Source: Lumnitzera littorea
Taxonomy: Eukaryota; Streptophyta; Magnoliopsida; Myrtales; Combretaceae
DNA: 64,000 bases
Reading direction: 5' to 3'
Assembly (NCBI GenBank): GCA_024138015.1
Contig: JAMXBB010000004.1
Coordinates: 105,816,527-105,880,526 of the forward strand
The position numbers were made by a program, and so were the translations under genes. Shown here in pieces: positions 36,088 through 49,024 of the stretch. The notes beneath the pieces are model-generated. The model had not been told where the DNA came from. It did no database searches and was given only the letters and a program-made list of their open reading frames with translations. Position 1 is the stretch's first letter, and the number at the start of each line of letters is the position of its first letter.

Positions 36088-39000
36088 TTGTCCTTCACAA
36101 TGTTCTCTATATGAGAGATCATATGATTCCACTTATTAACGAGATACAATATATGATAAATTTACCCATACATATCTAGTGAGATCGTATTTCTTGGGCT
36201 TTTGCTAGTTAATAAAATAATTTGCCATGGAAAATAGAATGAATTAACTTAGGGATGGGTATAGTCAAATCCATGGTTCAAATCAAATTGAAATGTGAAG
36301 AATTTTACGGTTTAGTTTGACTGCATAATTTGAGTCAAAAGAAAAAGAAGAATAGGTTTTCAATTTGATCTAGTTTAATTTATGGTTTGAATGGTACCTT
36401 GAAGAATATTTTGGTTTAGTAATACTAATTTGTGAATCCATTCATAAAAAGAATAATAAAAAAAGGACGTTATGGTCTGGTTCAATTCTTTTCATAATGA
36501 GTTTTCATTTATATTCACTGAACCGCCTCTATATTGAGCATGATAAATGTGAAAACTCTAAAATTTTAAAAGAAGTTAAAATATTTAAATTACCAATTCT
36601 TATAATATTCATAATACTAAAAATTATAAAATTCACAAATTATAAATTAAATTATGACATAGACAACATGAAACTAATTAGGCAGGGAGTTGAATAAAAA
36701 CCGACACAAAAATCATAATTTGAAAATACAAAGATTTGATGACAATAAACAATTACGGTGTCATAAAACATAGTTCCACATTGTAAAAATGATTTTCCAG
36801 TATATTTGTATGTCCTATAATTAATTCTAGACTTCAAAAAATTTTATTGAAAAATGATACAAAAGGAGAATGGCCCTAGTGAAATTCAATATCGTGGCCC
36901 ATACCCGAGAAATTCATACAAGCCGTATGGTCTTAGACAATGCAACCCTCGCAACTCAACAAAACATCGAATCTTCTCTTGCCTATTCGCTGGTGATATC
37001 ATAAACATGCTATTAGCTTCTTTTCCTTCTCAATGGTGAGAATTAAAATGGAGGAAATCAATATTAAGCATCAGTTCAAATAAAATAACAATATATTGAA
37101 AAGATCGACTAACAAGTCGATATTTTATAAAATAATTCAAATAAGGAATCTTAAACTATTTATAAAATATTAATTTTTTATTTAAATTTTTTGAAATATT
37201 AATTATTTATTTAAATCGCTTTATAGTTTAAACAATATTGAAACCTTATTTGAAATTTTCAAAAAATTAATCATTTACTTAAACTTACTTCTAAATGTTA
37301 ATCTCTTTTATTATAATTTTCCTTTCTTCACATGTTACACTGCCCTTTCTCTTTCTTCTCACTAAAAAATGGGTCCCCCTCTCTCCCCTCACCTTAACTT
37401 TCTACCCTTATTTCTCTTCGTTTTTTCACCCAAACACAAAACCAAAGTCCGCCCCTGATAATCCTCCACACCATGTATGATTCCACCACCACCACCATGA
37501 ACCATCAAGCAATACCATCATGTTGAAAACCACCTACGAAGTAAGCTCTTTTTTTCCCTACTTTTCTATTTGAGTATGTTTTAAAAACATTAAAAATTCA
37601 AATAGGAGAAAAAAAAATGTTGATGCAAATAGAAAACTAGGTAAATATTTAGGACTAAGAGTATACTTTTCTCTTTATATTTCTAATTTATTTCTGGTAA
37701 TAATCATTCTTTATGCATAATTTTCCAATTCCTAATATATTTCATTCTAAAAAAAGTAAACAAGTAATAAGTTTTCATCTGTATAGATCTCTACCATATA
37801 AATGCCGTGTGGATCATGCGCTTCATGTGTAAGAGAGGAGTTTTGCCTTTCATATAACGTAGCAAATAGTATGAGATTGGGAGATATATCAGAAATGACA
37901 AACGATCTCCCTAAACAAAATATCCTGATGTAATAGATAGTAGAGTTGGAGTAGCAAAGTGTATTATTAGCGAATCGTCCGAAAAAGAAGAGTGGGATCA
38001 TCAATAAAATCCGGAGCAAGTCGTGTTGAACTTTTGATTATTACTAATAAGATCATTGGACATATTGATGTCAATAATGGGTTTATATAGGAGATAATAA
38101 AAAGAAAGCCCAAGAATTATTAAGATATTTAAGTTAATACATGACCTAATTAGGAACCACCAAATCGATTGATCTTATTGAGTTTAATTTAAAACTCATA
38201 ATTATAAAACTATCAGATCATTTTAAATTTAGTCTAGTTATCTGAATCTTGTTACTAATCTAGTAATTAAGCTTTACTAATATTGGAATTTAGACTTTGA
38301 TCCATTGATATATTACTCTTTTTTTTTATTTTTTTAATATTATTCCACGGTTCTCACCTACACTTTACTAATATTGGAATTTGGGGACAAGGCCGAGTGG
38401 AAAAGAGAGAATGTATAAGGAGATTTTAAAATTCAAAATAGGTTAATTCCTTGGATCTGGGAAGGGGTTGACTTAGTTAATTTGCTTATCAGTTAAGAAA
38501 TTTTTTACAGACAAAGCTGAGTTGGAAGTGTTGGACGTTTTCAATCCGAATAATGCAATAATGAAATAAGCTTAGTGGAATCCCCACGAAGTAACAAGAC
38601 AAAATCAACAATCACATTGCTTTTCGTTTCACTACGTTTGGGCTAGGCAATTATACTAATAATTACTATTTTCATAAGAAAAAAAGATTTGATTGGTAGT
38701 ATACGAAAAGTATAAATATATCTGATGTATAATTACTAATTATATTTAAACATATAATAATATAAATAGTGAAATTTTTACGTAACCACCAACTACCAAT
38801 CCATGTGTTTAAATTCAATTCATAGTCATATGCTGTATATATTTCCACATTATGTATATTACTTATTGAATCCTTTCTTAGTAATAAGATAAAGTTAGGG
38901 AATTTACTTTGTTGTTTACTTATAAATTAATGTTCCATGTGAGTGAAAGAGCAAGAGAAATGGATATCCAAATATCATCTAATTAAGGCGAAATGTTTTT

Positions 39001-39600
39001 TCACGATGGATTGATGAATAATGTATAAATATTAATAATAATATTTAACTTTTTAAAAATTATAACTTAAATTTTCACGTCTTGAAAGTTTATTAATATT
39101 TACATACCACTAAATAATTAATTTAGCGTGTAAGTATCAATGTGTTTTTTTTTTTTAAATGCATGCATTCTTTTGATCGCTGCTTTTTCTAACGAAATGG
39201 TAGATAGCATATTTGATAATCGTGGAAAAGTAAGATGAGTCATCTTTTTATAGACCTGATCTTATATTCCGAATCAGGAAAAATTAGTAATACATGAATA
39301 TTATACCCATACTTTGATGCATAACGACCGAATCTATACTTGTTTTTAATCTGGCACCACAGGGATATCGTAGGATATAGCTATACAAAGCATCTCGCTG
39401 TCAAATGTTAAGATCGGATTTGATTTTAGATTACGGATTACGTAGCGCATTATTAAGAGGAATAGCAAGTGAAAAAGACATACATAGAATTTATGTTTGA
39501 AAACTGTCAATGAATACTGGTGAAAAACCATGGATAAGACTAAATAAATTCACAATAGTGTAAGAGTAAGGGTATAGTAATTCTTATATAATTTCATAGC
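36088..39600. other. AT-rich intergenic sequence
   Basis: No recognised gene. The stretch 36240-36480 has repeated 'ggtttgaatgg/ggttcaaatc' words like hAT subterminal DNA. A 22-bp word (ctttactaatattggaattt) is repeated at about 38272 and 38363. Minus frames 37747-38019 (90 codons) and 39346-39531 have no recognised domain and no splice support. Confidence 0.35.
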
Positions 39601-41640
39601 AGTCAATTCTTCTAACAAGTTTCTAGAGCTTTTGCTAGTTTTATGTCTATTTATGCTCTGGAGTCTGAGTCTTGTATAAATTTAAGATACCAAACTCTGT
39701 AGGCTTCCCAATTGGCTTGAATATCTCAGCAACACATAAAATTGTAGCTCCTCTGCTTCATTCTTACTAACCACTTGCCTTCAGGCTATCCAGTGCACTA
39801 CACATGCAATCCTTCATCACCTAATGTCCATCGGGCATTGTCCATTTACTTTAACAAACATCATCGTGGCCATTAGCACCTATGACATCTCTTGGTTGCC
39901 ATTAAGTTCATCTTGGATCCTTGAACAGTTGCTTTCCTTAAGATAGTGTTTAATTGTGTAATTTTTGTGGTATTAAATTGGTCAAAAAATTTTATTTTTT
40001 GTTTGGTTTATAACTTTACTTGATAACTAAATAAAAATTGGATTGATGGATTAGATAAAATATCCAAATTTTATTCCATTCACATCATTATATAATAATA
40101 AAATTCATTTGATAAAAAAATATTTTTTACATTCTTAAAAATACCCTTTCATGTTATAAAATTGAATTAATTAATATTATTTTTATTAAATATTACAAAG
40201 AAATGTTTATTTTATAATGTAAATAATTATTTTTTTAATATAAATTTTATATTATATAATATGTAAATCAAATATAATACAATAAGTTTGTATTATCAAA
40301 TCTTTTCTATACTTATCATGTCTAACTTTAATTTAGTCCGGTTCTTAAAATCAAATGTTCCTTAAGGCTTTCTTCACATTTGGACTTTATATTAACATCC
40401 AAGTGAGGGAAACAAACTTTTCTATAGCACAACCAACATGGGTTCCTATGTCATGGAGAACAACAAAAATGCAAGGATCCTCCACATCAAGGGCATCCCC
40501 CGCCAGATTACTAGGAAACATTACCCCTTATAGTAGGAGTGAGTTTCTTGACCTAACTACACTCATTTCCATGAAAACTCCTTAGGTCAACTCCATGCTA
40601 TTGATTGGCGATAGTATAATAACCAGGACAATCCATCCAGCAAAGAGACAAGACATTACAAGATAATTTTGATATATACATCACATTTGATACCTTGTTC
40701 ATCTACCCTTATTATATAGGTGGACCTGCGCTACTTACACTAGCAATCTTGAACCTTTGGGCTTTACCAATATGTCTGGAATCACTCTACGTAGGTTTGC
40801 AGGTCTAGAACCAATTTCACCCACAACATATGTGGATCTTGGAGTCTAAAAGCTTATCTGTAACTTTCCTTTAATTATCGTATGCCACGGTAGCATACCA
40901 TTCTCTTAATCGACAACAACCATATAAGCAACAACTTTACCATTACCATCCTGCGTCTGACCTCTTTTTCGCTTCTCAGGATACCCTTGTCCTTATGTGG
41001 CCCTTCTATTTGTAGCTGCGCACAATATATAATAGATTGCAATAGACCATTGATTTGTACAGTTATACCATTTGTAACTTCACTAGTTAAGGATCCCATC
41101 TCAAGGTTTTATGGTTCCTTACTTGACAGATTGCTCTTAACCTCTTCTATAAATAAGCCATGTTTGCCATAGATCGTTGTCTTTTTGCATCCATGGAATG
41201 AAATGATGGAGATCTAAAACATGTTGTCTTATGGTGACTTGTCACTCATTTATAGCAAATACAATCTTTGCTTTAATACTTGATGTTTTGCAAGAGGCTT
41301 GGTTATATATAACTCTTCTAGTTTCTTCCATAAGTCTTTACTCATCTTCTCTCAAGTGACTTCTATAACATACTTGTTCGATGGATTTATCCGCATCTCT
41401 ATTAAGGCCTTCTTATCAAGTTCTTTCTACTCGTCATCTTTTATGGGTTTCGGCTATTAATTTACAACCCTTTGCAAACCTAACTGCATTTGTATCCCTT
41501 GTATATGCACTTACCATATTCTGAAATTCATGCAACCATCATACTTGTCGATATCATAATTAGTGGTCATCCATTCAGTTTGTTAACGATCTTAAGCTTT
41601 TGGGATCCCTTGCTCTCTCAACCTCACCTAGATACGAAAT
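39601..41640 (-). pseudogene. Copia element IV remnant: gag and downstream
   Basis: On the minus strand from about 41620 down, broken frames read NYDIDKYDGCMNFRIW, KALIEMRINPSNKYVIEVT and KDLWKKLEELYITKPLAKHQ. These are the successive conserved blocks of the copia gag (UBN2-type) domain in Tnt1/Tork-like elements. Around 41050-40860 a zinc-knuckle-like GHIRTR.. stretch and basic residues follow, out of frame. Below about 40800 the sequence is too decayed to assign. No LTR was found on either side. A small element interrupts it at 39943-40357. Confidence 0.65.
39943..40357. mobile_element. Small non-autonomous DNA element with 9-bp target repeat
   Basis: The 415-bp AT-rich segment is bracketed by the exact 9-mer ttccttaag at 39934-39942 and 40358-40366. 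A 9-bp duplication points to a Mutator-like element (8 bp would suggest hAT). The ends (atagtgtttaattgtg; complement of the other end catttgattttaagaa) are only weakly inverted. Confidence 0.5.
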
Positions 41641-42635
41641 TGTTAGGACCATATTTTGATTTTGGGTTACAAATTATGAAATATACAACTATTACAGAAA
41701 CAAGTAAAGAAAGAAAGAACGATATATATTTCATATATATGGAGAATCCTACAAGATTAAGGATAAAAAATTACTAGTAAAACTAAATCAATTTACTATA
41801 ATATAATGCCACATAATTTCAAAGTATTCAATCTGCCCAAGAAGTTCTCATCTTTCCATTTATTTAGAAATAGTTTCCTATTTTAGTTTTTCAACAAATG
41901 TCTTGTATCGACTCAAAGGTCTCATTCCTTATATATATATATTAGAAATACATAAAGTTACTATACATGTAGAACATGAAGTATGCACTTGCATAATATT
42001 TTATATGCAATGGTTTTTCCAAAGGCTTAGGGTTTGACATACTTTACCACAAATACAGCCTAAAAATAATGTAAAAACATTTTTCTAATTCTAAAGGCAG
42101 TGAGGAAGAAACCGGAAAGTCGTATAGTGGGAAAGTACGGCAGCAACTCAAGCGAGCCCACCGCGCATTCATATTATTTATGCTAGGATTAGTCAACATG
42201 CAAATACTTATTGCAATATGGCTTGCGTATGAACTATTTGGAGCAGATGATGCATGTTACATGACTTCACCAACAACCTTTATATCTTCTCATTAATTCA
42301 AACGGGCAAAACAAAATGGAAGTTCCATTGTTTTCTTAATTTTAGAATTAATAGCTGGGATTAATTAAATTCTTGAATTATCTCTTAGCATCATTGTAAT
42401 ATCGATTTTCTTCGTGATAAATCTCAATCAAATCATAGATTAATGTGTGTAGCATGAAGAAAATTGAGGAGATTGATGAAAACGAAAGGAGATAGGACTC
42501 GTTTCTACATAAAAATATTTTCTTCAACATGTAGGGATCAGTACCATGTTTGGTAGATATTTTCGAGATTAAGATTCTATATATTAAAATTTACTTGCAA
42601 ATTTGGTGAGGCTTGGTGAGTATTGTTGAATGTAC
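41641..42635. other. Intergenic sequence before copia I
   Basis: No gene recognised. A TA microsatellite lies near 41930. The segment 42095-42180 is less AT-rich than its flanks but shows no open frame. Confidence 0.4.
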
Positions 42636-42906
42636 TGATATGCCGAAGCAATAGTAGCATATTCTCGTGCTGATGCAGCAGCAGTTTTTTGTTATTTTGT
42701 TTTTTCTATTATTTTGCATATAGGATTAGTTTTATTTATCATGTGTATACATACTTCATGGATATATACAGACTAGTATAAATACGCTATACACTAACTA
42801 ACTTAAAGAATGAATTAGTTTCTCTCTTTTTCACAAAACAATTCTGTTCGCATATTTCAATCGTGATCTCCATTGCACATATGTCGATCGATAATTGAAA
42901 TCAACA
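42636..42906 (+). repeat. 5' LTR of copia I
   Basis: 271 bp, starts TGATATGCCGAAGC and ends gaaatcaaca. It contains a TATA box (gtataaatacgc, about 42777). The shared block cactaactaacttaaagaatgaa occurs in both LTRs. Confidence 0.88.
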
Positions 42907-42918
42907 TGGTATTAGAGT
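42907..42918 (+). other. Primer-binding site of copia I
   Basis: TGGTATTAGAGT, one mismatch from the tRNA-iMet complement, abutting the LTR. Confidence 0.8.
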
Positions 42919-43014
42919 AGGATTACTTGATATGATATTTTTTGGCCACCGTTTGAAATCGATTAAGGCTTTCATCTGTAATTTTGTTTTTGAAGAAGTT
43001 TTATAATCAGTAGC

Positions 43015-43990
43015 TTGATTGTTGATCAAACAAAAATGGTCGTTACTGGTGAGAATTACAATGATCCTCTTCATCTTTCAGGATTTGATAATCTAGGTAA
43101 CGTCATTACTAGTATTGTCTTTGATGGATCCTATTTTATCGGATGGAGTCAATCTATACGTTTAGCTTTAGGAGCAAAAGCTAAACTAGGTTTTGTTGAT
43201 AGCAATTGTATAAAACCTGATGATGAATCAAAGGATCTTAGTTGATGGATTAGGTGCGATTATATGATAAGATGCTGGATCTTAAATTCCATGTCCAAGG
43301 ATCTATCTGAAGTATTTATTCATTCTTAGTTTGCTAAACAACTATGGGATGATGTATGTGAACGTTTTGGTTTGACTAATGGTCCTCTGATTTATCATTT
43401 GCAACACGAAATTATCAACATTAAGTAAGGAAATATGAATGTCATGATGTATTACAACAAATTAAAGAAGTTATGGGATAAAATGTTAAGTATTTGTGGT
43501 ATTTCACAATGTACTTGTAGTTTATTATTGCATTGTACCTACAATATAATTGATGAATGGAAAATGATGGAGAATATGAATAAGCTCATGCAATTTTTGG
43601 CTGGATTGAATGAATGTTTTAATGGAGTTCGAAGTCAAATTCTAGGCATGGAGCCATTACCTATTGTTAGTAAGGCCTATTACTTAGTGTTTCAAGTTGA
43701 AAAACAAAAACAATTTATTGGCGTTTTAAAAGATGATGTTGTTGCATTTGCAGTCAAAAGGAATAACAAATCTATTTCATTCACTGATAAGAGGGATAGA
43801 TGTGGAAGAATAGGTGCCAAAGTTGTTTGTGTTCATTGTAAAAGGCCAAGACACACTATTGATTAATGCTTTGAAATAGTAAGCTATCCTAATTGGTACA
43901 AATCCAAAGAAAAGAGACAAATGAAAGTTGCTGCTCACATATCATCTGATAAGGGACCAATGGGTGATAATCTTTTGGATGGAATGTTGA
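43015..43990 (+). pseudogene. Copia I gag
   Basis: The first frame has FDGSYFIGWSQSIRLALGAK, the copia gag N-terminal signature (retrotran_gag_3 type), and stops at 43243. It continues past the stop with CWILNSMSKDLSEVF, LWDDVCERFGLTNGPLIYHL and KLKKLWDKML. A zinc knuckle CVHCKRPRHTID-stop-CF lies near 43828-43875, with an in-frame stop inside it, then YPNWYK. Three or more stops make it inactive. Confidence 0.88.
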
Positions 43991-44129
43991 TTGGCAATGA
44001 CAGGTGCTATCCTAATGATTCTGATTTTGTGTCTAGGGTTTGTCATGAGGTGTTGAAGTTACTAAAGGATTAACAACTTGGATGCTCGTTGGCTGCTTAG
44101 CTAAATATCAATATTATAGGTAACGTGAC

Positions 44130-44420
44130 ATCTATTTTTCTTGGGTTAAATTTAGTTCATGATAATAGTGTGTTTAATTAGATTGTGGATTCAGGAGCTT
44201 CTGAACATATTACTTGTTATTCCCATATTCTTAAACATAAACACCATCTTGCTAACTCAATTAAAGTCAGACAACTTGATGGAAAAATTAATCTTGTTCA
44301 TATTGTTGGTGACATTGAGTTAAATGACCATCTCACACTTATTGATGTTTTGTTGACACCAGAGTTTTAGTTCAACCTGCTGTCAGTAAGTAAGTTGTTG
44401 AACCACAACTGTTTAATTGC
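44130..44420 (+). pseudogene. Copia I protease
   Basis: VDSGASEHITCYSHI begins near 44185, the aspartic protease DSGA active site. LTLIDVLLTPEF-stop-FNLLSVSKLL follows, the usual 'VLYVPEFKFNLLSVSKL' block with a stop in it. Confidence 0.88.
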
Positions 44421-44599
44421 AACCTTTAATTCTCATTCATGTCTCTTTCAGGACCTGTGCTCTAACACATATGTAGGACAGGATTATATGTGATGACTTT
44501 TAAGCTACAAAACCCTTTTGCTAGTCTAGGTTCTTATTCGTGTTTTTCTAATTCAAAAGAAATAAAAGAGCATGTATCATGTGGTCATGTTGCTACAAA

Positions 44600-45480
44600 C
44601 AACAAAATTGTTTCTTTAACTTTGATGCATAATAGACTTGGTCATGTTTTTGTTGGGAAACTCTGACATGTTGATGAGTTTCACTAATAGATATGTCTAA
44701 TTTTCTTTGCAATACTTGTTAGTTGGCTAAATTCCATCATTTGCCTTTCTACATCAGCTCTTCTTCTTCTTCAAAGCCTTTTGATATGATTCATGTTGAC
44801 ATATGGGGACCTTGTAATATACCTTCGTTATTTGGTAGTAAATTTTTCTTAACAATTATTGATGATATGAGTAAATGTACATGGACATTTTTTATTCCAC
44901 ACAAGTATCATTCTTTATCAACCCTTGTTAATTTTCTTTCCTTCATAAAAAACCAATTCAATGCTACTCTAAAGGTTATAAGAACTGACAATGGTAGTGA
45001 ATTTTTTTCTCATGAATGCCAATCTTTATTCAAGAAGAAGAGTATTTTTCATCAAAAAAGTGTTATATATACCCTACAACAAAATAGGATTGTAGAGCGA
45101 AAGCATAGACACATTCTAGATACAACTCGTGCTATTTGAATTCATGCTAACTTGCCAAAGAAATTTTGGGGTGAATGCATCCTTGTTGCTACCACTCTTA
45201 TTAACCAAATGCTTATGTAACATTTAGGTTGGAAATCTCCTTTTGAGATACTTTATAAAAAATCTTCAACATATTCCAATTTACAAGTATTTGGTTGTCT
45301 ATGCTATGTTGGTATACCAAATTGTTATCAAGATAAATTTGATACTAAAGGACGAAGATGTGCATTTTTAGGTTATCTTATTGGACAAAAGGCTTACAAG
45401 TTGTATGATCTTGAAAGGCATCAAATGTTTATCAGTCGAGATGTTCTCTTTTATGAGAACATTTTCCCATTCAAATCAGA
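44600..45480 (+). pseudogene. Copia I integrase
   Basis: LMHNRLGHVFVGKL (about 44620) is the GAG-pre-integrase block. The frame 44723-45139 is the core: FDMIHVDIWGP (first Asp), VIRTDNGSEF (second Asp) and QNRIVERKHRHILDTTRAI (Glu), so the DDE triad is intact although the surrounding protein is broken. It continues with LPKKFWGECILVATTLINQM and the C-terminal YDLERHQMFISRDVLFYE. Confidence 0.9.
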
Positions 45481-46760
45481 ACATGGTGCTCATGAATCTG
45501 GTTCTCCTAACCATTCTCATTCATTGTTCTCAAACAATAATACCATTCATTTGGATTCTGATAATTTTGATCCTTTACAACCTATTATTCCTTTCGTTGA
45601 TTCCCCTATTGTTTCTAATTCCTCTTTCTCACATTCCATACAGCCTCCAGTAATCTCCAGGTCAGACAAACTTCGAAGGTCAACTAGAGAAAGAAAGTCT
45701 CCTTCTTGGCTTAAAGATTTTATCCATACTATACAAGTTTCCACATTGTTTAATCCAACATCTACATTATATACTTCAACTAGCTCATTTGCCAAAGGTT
45801 CTAAATATCCTTTATTTCATCTTGAACATTTTCAATCTTATCTGAAGGAGTACATTGCTTCATTAGCTAATGTATTTTCAGTTCAAGAACCACAAAGTTA
45901 TCATGAAGCTAAACAAGATCTAAGGTGGATTGATTCCATGAATAAAGAACTTCTTGCTCTAGAGGCTAATCACACATGGGACCTTTTTCCCGTACCACAT
46001 GATAAGAAGCCTATTGCTTTAAAGTGGGTATATAAGATAGAATACAAATCTAATGGTTCAATTGAATGGTTTAAGGCAAGGTTAGTTGGTAAAGGGTACA
46101 ACCAAATTGAAGGGCTTGACTATACACATACTTTTTCCCCAGTAGCTAAACTTACTACTGTTCGGTTAGTGTTGGCTCTTGCATCTATTAATAACTGGTT
46201 TGTAAATAAACTAGATGTTAATAATGCATTCCTATATGGTTTCATTGATGAAGAGATATATATGCAACCATTGGAGGGTTAGTTGATAAACCGAATCATG
46301 TTTGCAAGTTGGTTTGCTCATTGTATGGATTAAAACAAGCATCCTGACAATGGAACAAAAAATTTACCAAATTCATTTGTTCTTTAGGATTTACACAATC
46401 TAAAGCTGATTACTCTTTATTTGTGAGAGATGACAGTTCTAGTTTCACAGTAGTATTGGTTTATGTTGATGATGTGCTGTTGTTTGGCAATAACGTTAAT
46501 TTGATTGTTGAAGTTAAAAGACGCCTCGATTAAGCTTTTACTATTAAGGATTTGGGTGAAGTTAGGTTTTTACTAGGATTGAGGTTTGTAGAACTATAGA
46601 AGGATTCTTTCTTAACCAACGGATGTTTTTGTTAGAAATCTTACAAGATGTAGGACTCATTGGTGCTAAACCAGTGCATATGCCTTTTCCCTTAAATGTT
46701 CATTTGAATAATGATGATGGTGAATTGCTGGCAGATCCTTCAGTATTTTGATGTCTTGTT
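45481..46760 (+). pseudogene. Copia I reverse transcriptase
   Basis: The longest open stretch in the window (45401-46282) links integrase tail to RT: WIDSMNKELLALEANHTWDL, ALKWVYKIEYKSNGSIEWFK and LDVNNAFLYGFIDEEIYMQP. A frameshift follows at about 46280. The catalytic YVDD is intact at 46462-46473, followed by KDLGEVRFLLG with stops nearby. Confidence 0.92.
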
Positions 46761-47410
46761 GGACGTCTTTTATATTTGACTATCACATGTCTAGATATTT
46801 CTTTTTCCATTCAACAATTAAGTCAGTTTGTATCCTTTTTGAGAACATCACATATGCATGTTGTCCTCCATTTGTTGAATTATTTGAAAGGAACAGTGGA
46901 TACTGGGCTATTCTACTCTTTGAATTCCTCTGTGCAGTTGTTTGGATTTTTAGATGTTGATAGGGGATTAAGCCGTATTGATCACAAGTCTCTCTCGGGT
47001 TTTTGTATTTTTCTTGATTCTTCTCCTATTTCATGGAAAACAAAAAAATAGCCTATTATGGCCACGTTGTCAATAGAGCCGGAGTATGGAAATCTTGCTT
47101 TCACCACCAAAGAACTTCTATGGTTATCTTATTTGTTGACTGATTTGTATATACCTTTCACTTTACCGATTACTTTGTACACTAATAGTCGATTCGCATG
47201 TCACCTTGCGAATAATCCATGCTTCCACAGTTGCACTAAACATATTGAACTGGACGTTCATTTTATTCGTGATCACATTCAGTTTGGCTTCTTGCAACTT
47301 CATCATCTCAATTCTTCTCATCAACTTGCTGATACAATGGATAAAGCTTTGTCTACATCTCAGCTTCATCCTTTGTTGTCTAAGTTAGCTTCTCCATCAC
47401 GCTCAACTTC
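46761..47410 (+). pseudogene. Copia I RNase H
   Basis: HVVLHLLNYLKGTVDTGLFY and SLSGFCIFLDSSPISWKTKK (stop) then PIMATLSIEPEYGNLAFTTK are the copia RNase H blocks. The frame 47058-47438 ends in CTKHIELDVHFIRDHIQFG and HQLADTMDKALSTSQ, the C-terminus of copia pol. Confidence 0.9.
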
Positions 47411-47418
47411 CGGGGGGG
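47411..47418 (+). other. Polypurine tract of copia I
   Basis: Seven G in a row immediately before the TG of the 3' LTR, the standard plus-strand primer position. Confidence 0.75.
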
Positions 47419-47721
47419 TGATGCTGAAGCAACAGTAGTGTTAAAGCAACAATAGCTTATTCTCGTGCTGATGCAGCAGTATTTTTTGTTATTTTGTTAT
47501 TATGTTATTTTGTTGTTTCTATTATTCTATATATATAGGATTAGTTTTATTTGTCACATATGTACATACTTCATAAGTGTATACAAACTAATATAAATAC
47601 ACTGTACACTAACTAACTTAAAGAATGAATCAGTTTCTCTTTTTACCACGAAACAATTCTATTCGCACATTTCAATCGCAATCTCCATTGCACGTATGTC
47701 GATCGATAACTGAAATCAACA
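47419..47721 (+). repeat. 3' LTR of copia I
   Basis: 303 bp. It matches 42636-42906 but has an extra 17 bp near its start, produced by a local duplication of aagcaacaatag-like sequence. Ends gaaatcaaca. Confidence 0.88.
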
Positions 47722-49020
47722 AGGATGCGAAACCGGAGAGCAAGAAATTTCATGCTATTTCGTGGAGCTGGAAATTATGTAGACAATTAATAAAAATTTA
47801 AGGAGTTGAAGTTTGTAGAAGCAATTCCTTTGTCATCTACAGCGTCCACGCTTTTCAATTTCAATAAAAACTAGTAACAGACAAATAAATTCTAATCAAA
47901 CAATTGGGGCGTACAAATAGAATTCCTCGACAACTCTTCCTTAAGGAAATTTACAAAAAAAATATTTTGGAGCTTATGTTTCTTAAGTACTTTTGAAATT
48001 CTTTTTTTTTTTTTTTCAAATTTATAGAAAGAACATTTAGAGATATTCATTATTTGCTAAAATCTTTATACTGGTTTTTCGATGAGATGAATAAAGTTTG
48101 ATTCCTCTCTCTCTATAATTGATATAATAATATTTGGCAAAAAAAAAAGTAGATATCCATACATACTGCTCAGTTGTGGTTTGAAAAGACTGTACGAGTT
48201 CCAACACCGCAAGCATATACACAACCTTAAAAGTTAAATTTTGCACAGTTTGATACTGTATTTATATAAAGTCAATGCATTATTAGATCATCAGTGATTA
48301 TGTGTTATCACACAGAGGATTCAACTCAGAGACCTGCTTATGCTTTTCCTTGAATTCCCTTTATATTTCATTCGCAAAACGCATTAAATTGCTATTAATT
48401 GGCTCTACATGTAAGATTTTACTTTATTTTTTCAAGCTTTAATTTGAAAAATAGGTCAGCTATTTTAAGGTCTTTAGTGTTTTGGAAGAGGGTCATCCCA
48501 TGTATATGTTATTTTTCTAGTATTAGAGTGATTTTCACATATGCTTTTAAGAATTTCAAATGCTTAAACGTCCATCTAAAAGAACAAATCCAACCACGTA
48601 CATATATCATACTTAAGTCTTCGTTCTTTTAAAGATTTCGTTATCAGTAAAGAGGAAAACCGTTGCCTTTATCATTTCAATTGTTGGGCTACAGTCTTCA
48701 TACAGTCATGGAATGCGAATATACAATAGTACCCCACCACCCACACACCCCCACCCCCCCCCCCCCAAAAAAAAAAAAAAAAAAAAGAACTCTGAGGTCA
48801 TGAATCTGTCGAATTCATCCATTAATAGGAATAGTAACTGCCACTTTGTTATTCATGTAACTTTTTTAGGAAGAGTTAGGTAAATTTTTCTTAACCTCTC
48901 TTTTAAATTGTCTCCTATATTAATATTTTACAAACATTCTTGAATTTTACAACAACTCTATAGTATAAATATAGCCATATACATTAGCATCTCTCTATGT
49001 GGTGCTACTTATATTGTCTT
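47722..49020. other. Intergenic, includes poly-C/poly-A tract
   Basis: No gene recognised. At about 48755-48787 a run of about 14 C passes directly into about 21 A. Short frames at 48037-48246 and 48399-48632 show no recognised domain. Confidence 0.4.
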
Positions 49021-49024
49021 TCTC

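Larger units (their letters stand above)
42636..47721 (+). mobile_element. Copia element I, full-length, 5.1 kb, dead
   Basis: LTRs at 42636-42906 and 47419-47721 bracket gag, protease, integrase, RT and RNase H in Ty1/copia order. The primer-binding site follows the 5' LTR and a G-run polypurine tract precedes the 3' LTR. The internal region has stops in gag, the zinc knuckle, protease-integrase and RT. Flanking 5-mers (tgtac, aggat) do not match, so the target repeat is lost or the ends are rearranged. Confidence 0.93.

Noticed and set aside
42095..42180. Short balanced-composition segment as an RNA gene
   Set aside because: No cloverleaf, snoRNA boxes or other RNA signature could be drawn.
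45401..46282. 293-residue ORF as a functional gene
   Set aside because: It is a surviving open stretch of copia I pol, flanked by stops and a frameshift.
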